Part shown: piece after piece, positions 17,871 through 27,741 of the stretch | Position numbering within the stretch: position 1 is the stretch's first letter | Layout: each line of letters begins with the position of its first letter | Source: Lwoffella lincolnii | GTDB lineage: Bacteria; Pseudomonadota; Gammaproteobacteria; Pseudomonadales; Moraxellaceae | Reading direction: 5' to 3' | NCBI RefSeq assembly: GCF_002014765.1 | Contig: NZ_MUYT01000016.1 | Location: 1-47,359 of the forward strand | Length of the DNA: 47,359 nucleotides | The notes under the pieces: generated by a model | Database searches by the model: none | Told to the model about the DNA's origin: nothing | The model's input: the letters and a program-made list of their open reading frames with translations, nothing else | Translations under genes and position numbers: made by a program

Positions 17871-18410
17871 TCAACGCATCCGTTGCAAAATATTATTATC
17901 CTTTAGCACAAACTGATGATACAACGCCCCAGCCACATGTAACCCCATAAAAATTAAAAGCAGTGGCCAGAGAATATCGGTATGTAAATTGTTAAAAAAT
18001 CGTGACATGGTGCGATCAGGTGTTACCCAACCCCCAATCTCAAACAAACCAAACATGCTGATGCTTCTGCCAGAGTACATCACCATCAACATACCTGCCA
18101 TGGGCATGGCAATTAAAGTGGCATAAAGTGCCAAATGCGTTAAAACAGCGATATGATGTTGCCACTTTGGCATGGATATTGGTGGAACAGATGAGCTGAT
18201 GATGCGATTCATCAGTCTTGCTAAAATCCAAAATAATAAACTCACTCCCAAGGCTTTATGCCAATCCATAAAGGCAAAACCTTGGACATCACTGTCAGCC
18301 AGAGCAATCATTAACCACACCAAAAACAGCAATGCCACACTGCTCCAATGAAACCATCTGACGCTGACTGCCCACTTTTTCTTATCAGATTGCATGTTGT
18401 GAAACCGCAT
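17871..18410 (-). CDS. Cytochrome b561 family protein
   Basis: A protein of ~179 residues with four membrane segments and the heme-ligand histidine pattern of the bacterial b561 (CybB/YceJ) family: WFHW in helix 1, DWHKALG before helix 2, LTHLALY in helix 3 and LHVAGALYHQF in helix 4. It is likely an inner membrane di-heme electron carrier acting on the quinone pool. An in-frame ATG at 18434 lies 8 bases past the previous gene, but the first residues it adds (AKGAGAG) are encoded by a ribosome-binding sequence (AAAGGAGCTGGAG), so I prefer the ATG at 18410. It sits at the 3' end of the Pil-Chp unit and may be cotranscribed with it, though no functional link is known. Confidence 0.87.
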   Translation of the reverse strand: MRFHNMQSDKKKWAVSVRWFHWSSVALLFLVWLMIALADSDVQGFAFMDWHKALGVSLLFWILARLMNRIISSSVPPISMPKWQHHIAVLTHLALYATLIAMPMAGMLMVMYSGRSISMFGLFEIGGWVTPDRTMSRFFNNLHTDILWPLLLIFMGLHVAGALYHQFVLKDNNILQRMR

Positions 18411-18442
18411 GCCAGCTCCAGCTCCTTTCGCCATTAAAAAAA

Positions 18443-19045
18443 TTAACCATCTAAGTCCACTAGGCGATACGCAATGCTGTCTAAGTTTGGTATCACATAA
18501 ACAGCATCTTCATGCTCAAATTTCACTGGTTGAAACACAAATGGCAAATAGGTTGTTGCCATTGTGCTTTCACCATCTGGGGCTTGCGTTTGTTCTTCAT
18601 CATTGGCGGTATTGGCAGTCTTACCAACTTGATAAGGGTACAAAGCATTCACCCCTGAACGTATGTCCTCTCGACTGTTATCCTCTTCTATCTTAGCAAA
18701 AGATGGTGGCAGCTCGGCATCTAACAAATCTGAAATGCGTATGGAACGAGTTTGTAATTCACCATTGATTTGTAAAGCAAAACGATGCACCATTGTGTTA
18801 CCTTCTAAGATAATCAACTTCTCAGGCACAATGTCTCTGGGTATCAAATGGTACACAGATACTTCTTGTTGTTGCCACAAATATGTCCAAATGCGTTCAT
18901 CATAGTTCTCGATGGTTAAGATTAACGCTGTTGGTATCAGCCAATCTGGTTGGTTAATCGCTGGCACAATGGTTACATCGAGTAGACCGTTACGAGTGGT
19001 CAACAAACTGACTGCTTCAAAGTTGTGCTTAAGTTGTTGTTTCAA
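18443..19045 (-). CDS. Probable ChpC-like (CheW-related) protein
   Basis: The 200-residue protein is not clearly recognised by sequence. Residues about 20-120 read like a worn CheW fold (DWLIPTALILTIENY, then VSVYHLIP, then LIILEGNTMVHRFALQINGELQTRSIRISDLLD), as in ChpC, and the gene sits directly after chpB, exactly where chpC lies in Pseudomonas aeruginosa. An acidic/Gln-rich stretch (~140-165) separates this from a C-terminal tail. Position supports a second CheW-type adaptor linking a receptor to ChpA; the sequence support is weak. The start is TTG with AGGGAG 8 bases upstream. Alternative: an unrelated hypothetical protein of the cluster. Confidence 0.55.
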   Translation of the reverse strand: MKQQLKHNFEAVSLLTTRNGLLDVTIVPAINQPDWLIPTALILTIENYDERIWTYLWQQQEVSVYHLIPRDIVPEKLIILEGNTMVHRFALQINGELQTRSIRISDLLDAELPPSFAKIEEDNSREDIRSGVNALYPYQVGKTANTANDEEQTQAPDGESTMATTYLPFVFQPVKFEHEDAVYVIPNLDSIAYRLVDLDG

Positions 19046-19158
19046 TCTGATGTCTCCCTAATAAATACAATAAATAGGACAAATGACTTATGGCGTGCGT
19101 TTATTTAACATCATGATGTTTAAAACCATGACCGTTAACACAATGATGCCTAAATGGA

Positions 19159-20100
19159 CTAACCATGGACAAATTCATTTAACTTTTTAGCAAGTTCAAT
19201 GGGTGTTCCCACAAACTGTGGATATCCTGTGTCTATCATGGCTTGTGGTTGGCTAGGGCTGGCACTGCTATTGGGGTCTTGTACCCAAATTTGGCTGTTA
19301 TTGGCTTTAATGTCATCAATATATTTACAACCATCATCACCCATGCCAGAAAAGATAATGCCAATCAGCTGGTCAGCATACACATCACTGGCATTTTTAA
19401 GAATATCATTGATAGACGGGTTATAACCACATTGCCATTGCTCACGAGATAAAATAACCCGCCCATTAGAATCGCAAATGATAATTTGATGAGTGGGAGC
19501 AATCAACACCTTACCGACTTGTAGGCTTTGAGTGGTGGTGATAAGTTGACATCGCCAATCATTATGGCGAGTCAATACCCTAGGCAGTGTTTGTACCATC
19601 TCTGGACTAAAGTGATGAGCCAGCAGGATACAAATGGGCAAATTAGGGGATAAATTATCCAAAAATGCCTTAATCGCCACAGGCCCACCCATAGAAGCAC
19701 CAAGCACCACCACATAATCCCAATGATTGTCCTTGATTTGATAGCGTTTGGTATCATAGATGTCTGGCATGTCAAGTATCTTGGCAAGCCTTTTTTTTAG
19801 CTTGCGTTGCCAACGATGATACATTTGAGTTTCATTAAGATAAGGTGCTTCACTAAAGCCCACCAACATGGCATCACTGGCATGTTGCCCAATCAAGCGG
19901 CTTAGACCTTCGTCATACTGGCTGTCTACAAGCCATAAATCGATGTTATTGGGAATTTTTTGATGTACCAATGCCTGACTAGACACACACTCAACCAAAT
20001 TCAATCCGATGGATTTGATGGTATCACTCAAGGCAAGACGTTGCTGTTGAGATTCAGCAACCGCCACAACTTTGATGTCTTCTGGGTTACGTGGCATCAT
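19159..20100 (-). CDS. chpB: CheB-type methylesterase ChpB of the Pil-Chp system
   Basis: The 313-residue protein has an N-terminal receiver-like region without a clear phosphoacceptor (residues ~10-85) and a C-terminal CheB methylesterase domain. The catalytic triad is visible: Ser136 in GASMGGP, His162 in LLAHHF and Asp256 in GMGDDG. It would remove methyl esters from the receptor PilJ, opposing PilK. The ATG overlaps the chpA stop (ATGA), so the two are translationally coupled. The degenerate N-terminus suggests regulation other than direct phosphorylation, as known for ChpB homologues. Confidence 0.88.
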   Translation of the reverse strand: MMPRNPEDIKVVAVAESQQQRLALSDTIKSIGLNLVECVSSQALVHQKIPNNIDLWLVDSQYDEGLSRLIGQHASDAMLVGFSEAPYLNETQMYHRWQRKLKKRLAKILDMPDIYDTKRYQIKDNHWDYVVVLGASMGGPVAIKAFLDNLSPNLPICILLAHHFSPEMVQTLPRVLTRHNDWRCQLITTTQSLQVGKVLIAPTHQIIICDSNGRVILSREQWQCGYNPSINDILKNASDVYADQLIGIIFSGMGDDGCKYIDDIKANNSQIWVQDPNSSASPSQPQAMIDTGYPQFVGTPIELAKKLNEFVHG

Positions 20101-23100
20101 TCCAGATTTACCTCAACGTTTAGTAACTGACCAAGTTTTTGTAACAGCTGAGCTTCTTGGAATGGTTTGCCCATATAGTCATTAACCCCAATGTCCAAAG
20201 CACGCTGGCGGTGTTTGTCTCCTGTGCGGGACGTAATCATAATGATGGGGATATCTTTTAAACGGTCAGTATGGCGAATTTGGGTTGCCACCTCAAAACC
20301 GTCCATACGTGGCATCTCAATGTCTAACAATATCAAGTCTGGTGTCATGTCTTGTAAAATCTCGATGGCATCTACGCCATCTTTTGCAACCTGTGTCTCA
20401 AAACCTTCACGCTCTAAGAAACGTGATGTTACTTTACGCACGGTTACCGAGTCATCAACCACCAAAATGCGTTTTGCCACACTGCTTTGTGGTTTGTTAT
20501 GCTGTTCAAGCACAGAACGTGCAGGTGCATTACGGATAAGTGCCATCAAGTCTAAGATGAGCATCACTGACCCATCACCCATGATGGTGGCAGCAGATAT
20601 GCCAGAGATGTGCGACAATTGTTTACCCAATGGCTTGACCACCACCTCGATACGAGAGCCGACAATTTCATCTACTTGCAATGCCAAATATTGTCCTGTC
20701 TGATTTTTAACAATCAACACAGGTAAAGTGGTGTGCCCACTCATCGCTAGCTCGTTAATCAACGCTCCAGTTAAAATTTCATTCAGATAACGCAAGCGAT
20801 AGGATTGATTACCAATGGTCATGGTGTGTTCATCAGACTGATAAAATTGATACAACTCATCTGGGCTTACTTGCACCACCCGCTCAATCTGTACAAGTGG
20901 CACGGCATAATGCCTGTCTGCCACACGCACCACCAGTGCATCAGACACCGCCACAGTCAGAGGCACACGCATGGTAAAGCGAGAACCTTTGCCCTGCTCA
21001 GAATCAACCGATACCGTACCACTCAGCTGACGGATTTCGCTTTGTACCACGTCCATGCCCACACCACGACCAGAGATTTGCGTGACTGAGCTTGAGGTAG
21101 ACAAGCCAGCGTTAAAGATGTACTGCATGATGTCTAAATCAGTCAAACTGGTGTCATTAGGGTCTATCAGTCCTTGGGCGATTGCCTTATCTTTTACCCG
21201 TTTGACGTTGATGCCGTTGCCATCATCAGTCAAGTGAATAACCACCTCGCCACCTTCACGTAAGACCTCTAAAGTGATATGCCCTGTGCGGTCTTTGCCT
21301 TGAGCCAGTCGCTGTTGTGGTGGCTCAATACCATGGTCAACCGCATTTCTGAGCATGTGTTCTAAAGGCGACGTGATGCGTTCTAAAATGGTTCGGTCCA
21401 TCTCGTCATCTGCCCCAATGATGGTCAGCTCCACATGTTTACCCAACTCATTGGCGGTCTGTCTGACAATCCGATTTAAACGAGGTGATAGACGAGAAAA
21501 AGGCAACATACGTGAATTCATCAGTCCATCTTGTAGCTCTGCTTGGGTGCGAGACAGTTGTAAAAGCAGGCTTTCTGCATCACGAGTTTTCTCAAGCAGC
21601 GTGGTCTTAATGTCCAATAAATCCGATGCTGACTCTGACAGCGATTTTGACAACTGGTTTAATGAAGAATATTGATCCATCTCTAAGGGGTCAAAACCTT
21701 CATTACTCATCAATGTTTCATCATCTATTTGAGCCAAAATTTGCTCTTCTAGCTCAATGTCCATGCGTCTTAGCTGGTCTGCCAAACGCTGGACGGTTGT
21801 GCCCATCTCTTCGATGCTGTTACTTAAACTGCTGATGCCCATGTCAATACGGGCTCGGTTGATGGCAGACTCTCCTGATAAGTTAATCATACGCTCCATC
21901 AACGATGCCGACACCCGTATCATTTCATTGGCAGTCATGGTGGTGTCAGTTACTTGAGCAAAGTTACCCGATGATGCAGGCATATCACTGATGTCATGCG
22001 TCACCTCATACAAATCTTTTATCCGCTGTTCATGTTCAGCAATGGCATCTAAGTAACTTTGCAAACTTTGCTTAGGCACTTCAGCCAAACTATCAGGTTG
22101 TTGATAAAATTTCTCCAGTGCAATGATGTATTGGGTTGGTTTGGGTGGGTTAAGGTTGTGCTTTAATACGATCACCGCTTGGGCAATCCAATCATGGCAC
22201 AGTGCCAACAACTGCAACACCATACGAGTGGCAGGACGACGACGGTCAGCCAATGATTCATAGACCGTCTCCATATTATGTGCCAAGTCAGCAATGCCGT
22301 TAGCCCCAATCATTCTAGCCCCACCTTTGATGGTGTGTAGCTGACGTTGTAACTCTTGCAAAATAGTCACATCACTGGTGTTGTTACGAAATGCCTGTAG
22401 ACGTTCACCACTACTTTCCACCAAATCTTCAGCTTCTTCTAAAAAGACGTTCAAGATATCTGAGTCTGGTTTTTGTTCTGTCCACGATTGCTCAAGTAAA
22501 GTCTGATAAGTTGTCTCACCAAGCAATAATTCATCTACATCAGCAGTTGTTTGAGTGGTGGTTGTGTCAGTTTTTTGGGTATCTGTTGCTGCTTCTTGAG
22601 TACCCGCTGGTTCTTCGTCCAGTTGAGGCAGTTGTAATTGCGTGTTGTCTGGCAGCTGTTCTGACTCAGCAAATTGGTGCAACTGTTCAATCACACTGGG
22701 CACAAAGAATGAATGCCCTTGCGTTTTTACCCTATCAATCAACATTGACAGCATGTCTTGGGCAGATTGCATGACCGTCAGCCAAGCAGAACTTGGCGTT
22801 TTGTTATGGTTGACAAAGGCTTCGTATATCGTCTCCATTTCGTGGGTCAAATCACCAATACTGCTGATGCCTGCCATTCTTGCCCCACCTTTGATGGTGT
22901 GCAAATGGCGTTGCAAAGATTTTAATGCCTCCAAATCTTCTGGCGACTGTCGCCATGTGGCAAAAGTCTCTACGATGCTGTTATCAAGCTCTTGAGCTTC
23001 TTCTAAAAAAATCTCTAGCAATTCAGGGTCAGTGTTTATGGTCTCGATGTGTAATGGTGCGTTATCTGTGCGTGCATTGGTTTGGCTGATGTCAGATTCG

Positions 23101-26100
23101 ATTTTGTCGTTAGTGACGGTTTTTTTGTCTTCGATGTCATCATTATCGCTGTCATCATTTTGCTGTGCCAGTTTTTGCTCAATTTTGGCTAAGACTGGCT
23201 CGTCCACTTTTTGGGTCATGCCACCTGCCAACGCATCAAACAAATCGGTCAACTGACGATGACAAACCAGCAAATCACCAATCATATCATTTTGTACTGC
23301 CGTGTCAGGCTGGTGAGACAATTTGTGAGCCAAACTGTTATATAAGCTTGCCAGCACAGATAGAATGCGTTGAAATTTTTTACTCGATTCAGTCAATTTA
23401 CTGAGCGTGTCAATGTGCTTAAGCTGCATTTGGGCATACTCTTTAGCACGCTGACTGTCTTCTGATAGTAAAAACTGCTCAAGCTCCCATTCAGCATCAA
23501 GCAATTCATCAATGTTAGCAGCCAATAATTTATGGACTTGTAGGGCTGGCTTATCATCAGTCGCTGGTTTTGAATCGTTTAACATGTCTTGCAGTGCTTC
23601 AACGTCATCACGATGTTTTTCATGACTGCTTTTTTCTGTCATTGCGGTCTTAGCGACTTCAGCAGAGTCTTGCTTATTTTGCTCAAGTTTGTTTGGCTCA
23701 AGTTTGGTTTGCTCAGTTGCGACGGTCGCATTGGCGGTGTTGGCTTGTTGTTGATAGGCAGTTAGGTACGATTCGATGAGCTTCACAGATTGCTTAAGTG
23801 CGGATAAATGCCCTGAATTTAGACTTTCTTCTTGTTGCTGTAATTGAGCCAAAGTCTGCTCAATCACACCGCTCACGTCACTAATCTCAAGCAGAGCTTG
23901 CGATCCTGATGCACCACGCAATGTATGGAATGCTCTGACCAATTCATCAGTGATATCAATGGGTTGATTGTCATGCTGCTGATGCTTATCAATAAACTGC
24001 TTGATCATTTGCAGATGTTCGCTGGCTTCTTCAACAAAAATATCATTAAAAATGCGTTGCTCATTACCCATTGCTGACCATTGAGCATTGACGGTATCAG
24101 CAGAAAACTGCTGATTAATGTCATGAATTGCAGACAGGACTTGTGAGCCATCTAAACCATCTTGGTGATTTTTATTAACTTGATTAGCTTGATTAACTTG
24201 AGTATGAACAAGCTCATCTTGGGTTGCTGTGTCTTGGACGGCTGTGTCTTGAATAACAGTATTTTGGATAACAGCATCTTGGACAATTGAGTCTTGATGT
24301 CCTGTGTCTGCCTCTTCTTGTTTTGTGTCTGAATGATGCTGTTTATCGCTGATGGCAAGATAATCAAATTCTTCGCCATGTTTTTTGCTATAGGCATGGG
24401 CGGTGGCTGCCCATAATGACATTTGTTTAGGGTAGCTGTCATCACCTTGTTCAAAAGCTTTGATGATGACTGGATAATGATTGAGCACATCACTGATCAG
24501 CTGTATCATGCCACGGTCTGGGGCGATGCTGTGGTCCAACACTCGGTTGAGCATGTTTTCAACATGCCACGCCAACTCGCCTGAGTGGTTTGCCCCCACC
24601 ATGCGTCCAGAACCTTTTAAGGTATGGAATCCTCGTCTGACTTCTGTCAATGCTTTTAGGTTACTTGTGTCTGCCGCCCATGATTCAAATTCAGGGACAA
24701 TGGTGTCTAATACCTCATAAGCTTCTTCAATGAAAATGTCTTTGATGTCAGCATCGGTGCCATCGTCATCAGCAGGCAGATTCATGTTGGTTAAAAACGC
24801 TTCAATCACCGCAGGTAAGCCAGCGTTAGGCTGATTTTCGCCATTGATTGTACCGCTGCTCACGTCAGCCATGACTGGCACATCGGTATCATGAATCGCA
24901 TCAGCATCATCAATCACATCAACTGGCTGTTGTGTGCTTGGCTCAGTTTGAACGTCTTTTGTTGTCTCTTGTCTGACTGTCCCTTGTCTGACCAATCCTG
25001 TGTTGATGGGCTGTTGTGCTAAGAGATTGTGAGCTTTAACAACCGTCACCGCAGGGTCGATGGATGGCGGTTGACTTTGAGCAAAATTCTCAACCAAAAT
25101 TGGTAATTGTGCTTGAGTTTCAGCCATGAATTCAACCAATTCATTGCTCACAGGCAAGGTTTTATCCAATACCAGATTGAGCATGTTCTCAACACCCCAT
25201 GCCATCTCCCCAACATTGTAAGCCCCCACCATGCGTCCAGAGCCTTTTAAGGTATGAAAACCACGGCGAATCTCTTTTAACGTCTCTAAATCTGTGGGGT
25301 CTTGTTGCCAACGAGGTAACAGCTCTTCCATACTCTCTAGCACTTCGCCTGCTTCTTCAACAAAGATTTCTCTAAACTCTTCGTCCATGTCAAAGTCATC
25401 TGGCTTAAGCGTGTCTTGAGCTTTGATAAATTCAGCCGTCAGCTGCCAACCTGATGCAGAAACGCCAGCGTCATCAGAGGACAAAACAGGCTCACTCATA
25501 AACACATCGTCATCTGTCAGATTGACATTATCATCATCAGCATTCGCACCAGAATCAGCGTCATTAGCATCATTGCCAGCATCAACGCTCATATTAACGC
25601 CATCTGTGGGTTGATTCACACCGTCTGATTGGATTTCACCACTGTCATCATAGCGTACTTGTGCAGGTTGGGCGATTTTGTCTGGATTTTCAACATGAAT
25701 GTTATTAGGCTCTGCCAATTGTTGTTGTAACAATGCCAAAGACCGTTGAATTTTTTGTTCTGTTTTTTGTAACCGCACATCATCAAAAATCTGCCCCGCC
25801 AAATAATCCAAAAACAGCTCAAATTCAGCGATGCTTTCGGCAACCGCATCACGCAACTGCCAATCCAGCTGTTGTAGATTACTTTGACGTAACGCTTCAA
25901 ACAACTGCCCCAACTGATTGACTGTGGCGGATACGTCATTGAGTGCCAACGCACTTAAATTTTGTTCAATGTCTGTTAATTGCTCAGCTTTTGGCAGCTC
26001 ACGGCTGTCTTGATGACGCAAGTAAGATTTAAAGTCTTTTTTAACCGTCTCAATGTCAATGCGTACTTGTCGTAAGGCTTGGCGTTCGTCCACATTCTCA

Positions 26101-27449
26101 GATGACAGGCTTTGCCCGTGCATCGCTTGATGGTCATGATGATAAGGGCTACTGTAAGCACTTTCACCGATTTTTTCTTCAATGGTTTGTTGGGTATTAA
26201 AGATTGCCCCATAAAGCTCTTGCATTTGTCGCTCAATTTGCCATTGCAAATTGCCCAGCATGTCAGGTTCAGCAGTAACCATTTGCAAGTCTTGTAACAC
26301 TTGGTCAATATAATTGACATACAGTATCCAACCACGATGGCTGAGCTGTTTTTTAATGCTTTGCATCTCTGTTAGCACAGTCTCAGGGGCATCTAACGAA
26401 AAAATCAACGACTCTAAACGCTGTAAAATGTCCTTAAACAGCTGTTGTTCATCTGTCATCACCCCTTGCAAACCATTAATTAATTTGTCGGTTTGTTCAG
26501 ATTTATGGGGCAAAATATTTAGCTGAATGAACAGTTGTGCCAACAGCTTATTGACTTTAAGCTGAACGTCAGCTGGCATCTGCTCTGTTAACGTGAGTGT
26601 CTCTTCAACCAAACCATCAAACTGCGACAACACATGAACATATTGCCGTGGCTTGGGCAACGAATTGTGTGCCAAATCATTAAACCACACTTGCCCCAAA
26701 TACCAAGCTTTGGCAAGGCTGATAAGCTGAGCTGACCGCCACAAATAGTGACTAAATTTATCCAGTTGTTTAAGGGCTTGGCTGTCATTGCTATTGGCTT
26801 TCAATAACGCATTGAGCTGATGCCGCCATGCCAAATGTAGCTGTTGTTGCTGTGTTTCATTCAATTGAATTAATTGATAATTTTCTGGTAAATGAATGAA
26901 AGACAACAAATCTTGCTGATGGTTGGCATCACTGGCATCATCTTCGCTCATGACACCCATTGCATCATCAACTTGGGCATCTGGCTGATGAGGGTGAGTT
27001 GATTCACGCTCGTCATGGGCAAACGGCACCAACTGCTGAAACTGCTCGGGCAGTCGTTCATATAAATACTCACAACTTTGGGCAAGTAACGATGGCTGGT
27101 AAGTCCCCACCGTGATGCGTTGCTTAAGCTGATGATGCAAACTTGAGTGGGTAACTTTTAACAACTGCACCAGCAGTATCATCGATTCATCTGCCACATC
27201 ATCTTGAGACAAATATCGGCTGGTTGCTGACAACACCGATGCGACATGAGCAAATTGAGGCAAATTCGCCACCGATAATGCCCCATATAATTGCCAATAT
27301 TGCTTGGCAATCTGTTGCCATGATTCTGGAGCAAGCTTTCCATTGTCTTTTTCACCATTCGCAACCGATGTCTGAATAGATGCCAATTCGGCATTTAATA
27401 CTGGCAATAGCCAGTCTAAAGACAATAGATTTGAATTTGTAATGGTCAT
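20097..27449 (-). CDS. chpA: ChpA: multi-HPt CheA-type histidine kinase with receiver domain
   Basis: The 2450-residue kinase is the core of the twitching-motility chemosensory system. The N-terminal ~680 residues are Gln/Leu-rich helical (FimL-like, no phosphoacceptor His seen). Five histidine phosphotransfer sites follow: His732 and His942 (both GFHTLKGSGRMVGA), His1175 (AFHTLRGASG), His1517 (HLHTIKGGARMAG) and His1705 (QLHTIKGGARMIG), separated by acidic Gln/Asp/Thr-rich linkers. Then come the dimerisation and ATPase domains (EHMLRNAVDHG near residue 2030, DDGNGIN, GRGVGMDVV), a CheW-like domain, and a receiver with VVDDSVTVRK and phosphoacceptor Asp2376 in LLDIEMPRMDG. Size and plan match Pseudomonas ChpA (about 2470 residues, eight phosphotransfer modules). 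TAGGAG precedes the ATG; the stop overlaps chpB. Confidence 0.96.
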   Translation of the reverse strand: MTITNSNLLSLDWLLPVLNAELASIQTSVANGEKDNGKLAPESWQQIAKQYWQLYGALSVANLPQFAHVASVLSATSRYLSQDDVADESMILLVQLLKVTHSSLHHQLKQRITVGTYQPSLLAQSCEYLYERLPEQFQQLVPFAHDERESTHPHQPDAQVDDAMGVMSEDDASDANHQQDLLSFIHLPENYQLIQLNETQQQQLHLAWRHQLNALLKANSNDSQALKQLDKFSHYLWRSAQLISLAKAWYLGQVWFNDLAHNSLPKPRQYVHVLSQFDGLVEETLTLTEQMPADVQLKVNKLLAQLFIQLNILPHKSEQTDKLINGLQGVMTDEQQLFKDILQRLESLIFSLDAPETVLTEMQSIKKQLSHRGWILYVNYIDQVLQDLQMVTAEPDMLGNLQWQIERQMQELYGAIFNTQQTIEEKIGESAYSSPYHHDHQAMHGQSLSSENVDERQALRQVRIDIETVKKDFKSYLRHQDSRELPKAEQLTDIEQNLSALALNDVSATVNQLGQLFEALRQSNLQQLDWQLRDAVAESIAEFELFLDYLAGQIFDDVRLQKTEQKIQRSLALLQQQLAEPNNIHVENPDKIAQPAQVRYDDSGEIQSDGVNQPTDGVNMSVDAGNDANDADSGANADDDNVNLTDDDVFMSEPVLSSDDAGVSASGWQLTAEFIKAQDTLKPDDFDMDEEFREIFVEEAGEVLESMEELLPRWQQDPTDLETLKEIRRGFHTLKGSGRMVGAYNVGEMAWGVENMLNLVLDKTLPVSNELVEFMAETQAQLPILVENFAQSQPPSIDPAVTVVKAHNLLAQQPINTGLVRQGTVRQETTKDVQTEPSTQQPVDVIDDADAIHDTDVPVMADVSSGTINGENQPNAGLPAVIEAFLTNMNLPADDDGTDADIKDIFIEEAYEVLDTIVPEFESWAADTSNLKALTEVRRGFHTLKGSGRMVGANHSGELAWHVENMLNRVLDHSIAPDRGMIQLISDVLNHYPVIIKAFEQGDDSYPKQMSLWAATAHAYSKKHGEEFDYLAISDKQHHSDTKQEEADTGHQDSIVQDAVIQNTVIQDTAVQDTATQDELVHTQVNQANQVNKNHQDGLDGSQVLSAIHDINQQFSADTVNAQWSAMGNEQRIFNDIFVEEASEHLQMIKQFIDKHQQHDNQPIDITDELVRAFHTLRGASGSQALLEISDVSGVIEQTLAQLQQQEESLNSGHLSALKQSVKLIESYLTAYQQQANTANATVATEQTKLEPNKLEQNKQDSAEVAKTAMTEKSSHEKHRDDVEALQDMLNDSKPATDDKPALQVHKLLAANIDELLDAEWELEQFLLSEDSQRAKEYAQMQLKHIDTLSKLTESSKKFQRILSVLASLYNSLAHKLSHQPDTAVQNDMIGDLLVCHRQLTDLFDALAGGMTQKVDEPVLAKIEQKLAQQNDDSDNDDIEDKKTVTNDKIESDISQTNARTDNAPLHIETINTDPELLEIFLEEAQELDNSIVETFATWRQSPEDLEALKSLQRHLHTIKGGARMAGISSIGDLTHEMETIYEAFVNHNKTPSSAWLTVMQSAQDMLSMLIDRVKTQGHSFFVPSVIEQLHQFAESEQLPDNTQLQLPQLDEEPAGTQEAATDTQKTDTTTTQTTADVDELLLGETTYQTLLEQSWTEQKPDSDILNVFLEEAEDLVESSGERLQAFRNNTSDVTILQELQRQLHTIKGGARMIGANGIADLAHNMETVYESLADRRRPATRMVLQLLALCHDWIAQAVIVLKHNLNPPKPTQYIIALEKFYQQPDSLAEVPKQSLQSYLDAIAEHEQRIKDLYEVTHDISDMPASSGNFAQVTDTTMTANEMIRVSASLMERMINLSGESAINRARIDMGISSLSNSIEEMGTTVQRLADQLRRMDIELEEQILAQIDDETLMSNEGFDPLEMDQYSSLNQLSKSLSESASDLLDIKTTLLEKTRDAESLLLQLSRTQAELQDGLMNSRMLPFSRLSPRLNRIVRQTANELGKHVELTIIGADDEMDRTILERITSPLEHMLRNAVDHGIEPPQQRLAQGKDRTGHITLEVLREGGEVVIHLTDDGNGINVKRVKDKAIAQGLIDPNDTSLTDLDIMQYIFNAGLSTSSSVTQISGRGVGMDVVQSEIRQLSGTVSVDSEQGKGSRFTMRVPLTVAVSDALVVRVADRHYAVPLVQIERVVQVSPDELYQFYQSDEHTMTIGNQSYRLRYLNEILTGALINELAMSGHTTLPVLIVKNQTGQYLALQVDEIVGSRIEVVVKPLGKQLSHISGISAATIMGDGSVMLILDLMALIRNAPARSVLEQHNKPQSSVAKRILVVDDSVTVRKVTSRFLEREGFETQVAKDGVDAIEILQDMTPDLILLDIEMPRMDGFEVATQIRHTDRLKDIPIIMITSRTGDKHRQRALDIGVNDYMGKPFQEAQLLQKLGQLLNVEVNLE

Positions 27450-27741
27450 ATTAGCTCCTAGTGGCTTTTGGCTTTCTTGTCGCTTTATTTAATGTTATCT
27501 TAATAAAATTAGCTTAATAAGATTGTCTGAATCGTGCCATCTGAATTCATCAAACGCTCATATTCATACAATGATGTCAATATGGCTTTTATTTATTAAG
27601 GCATATCGATTAGGGCATGTCTCTAATTTAGCACAAGCATTAAAAAAATCTGCAAAAATCATGCAACTTTTTAAAAAATGATATTTTTTGTCTTTCTTTA
27701 TCATCTGTTGTTATCACCCATACAAATAGACACACATTTGC

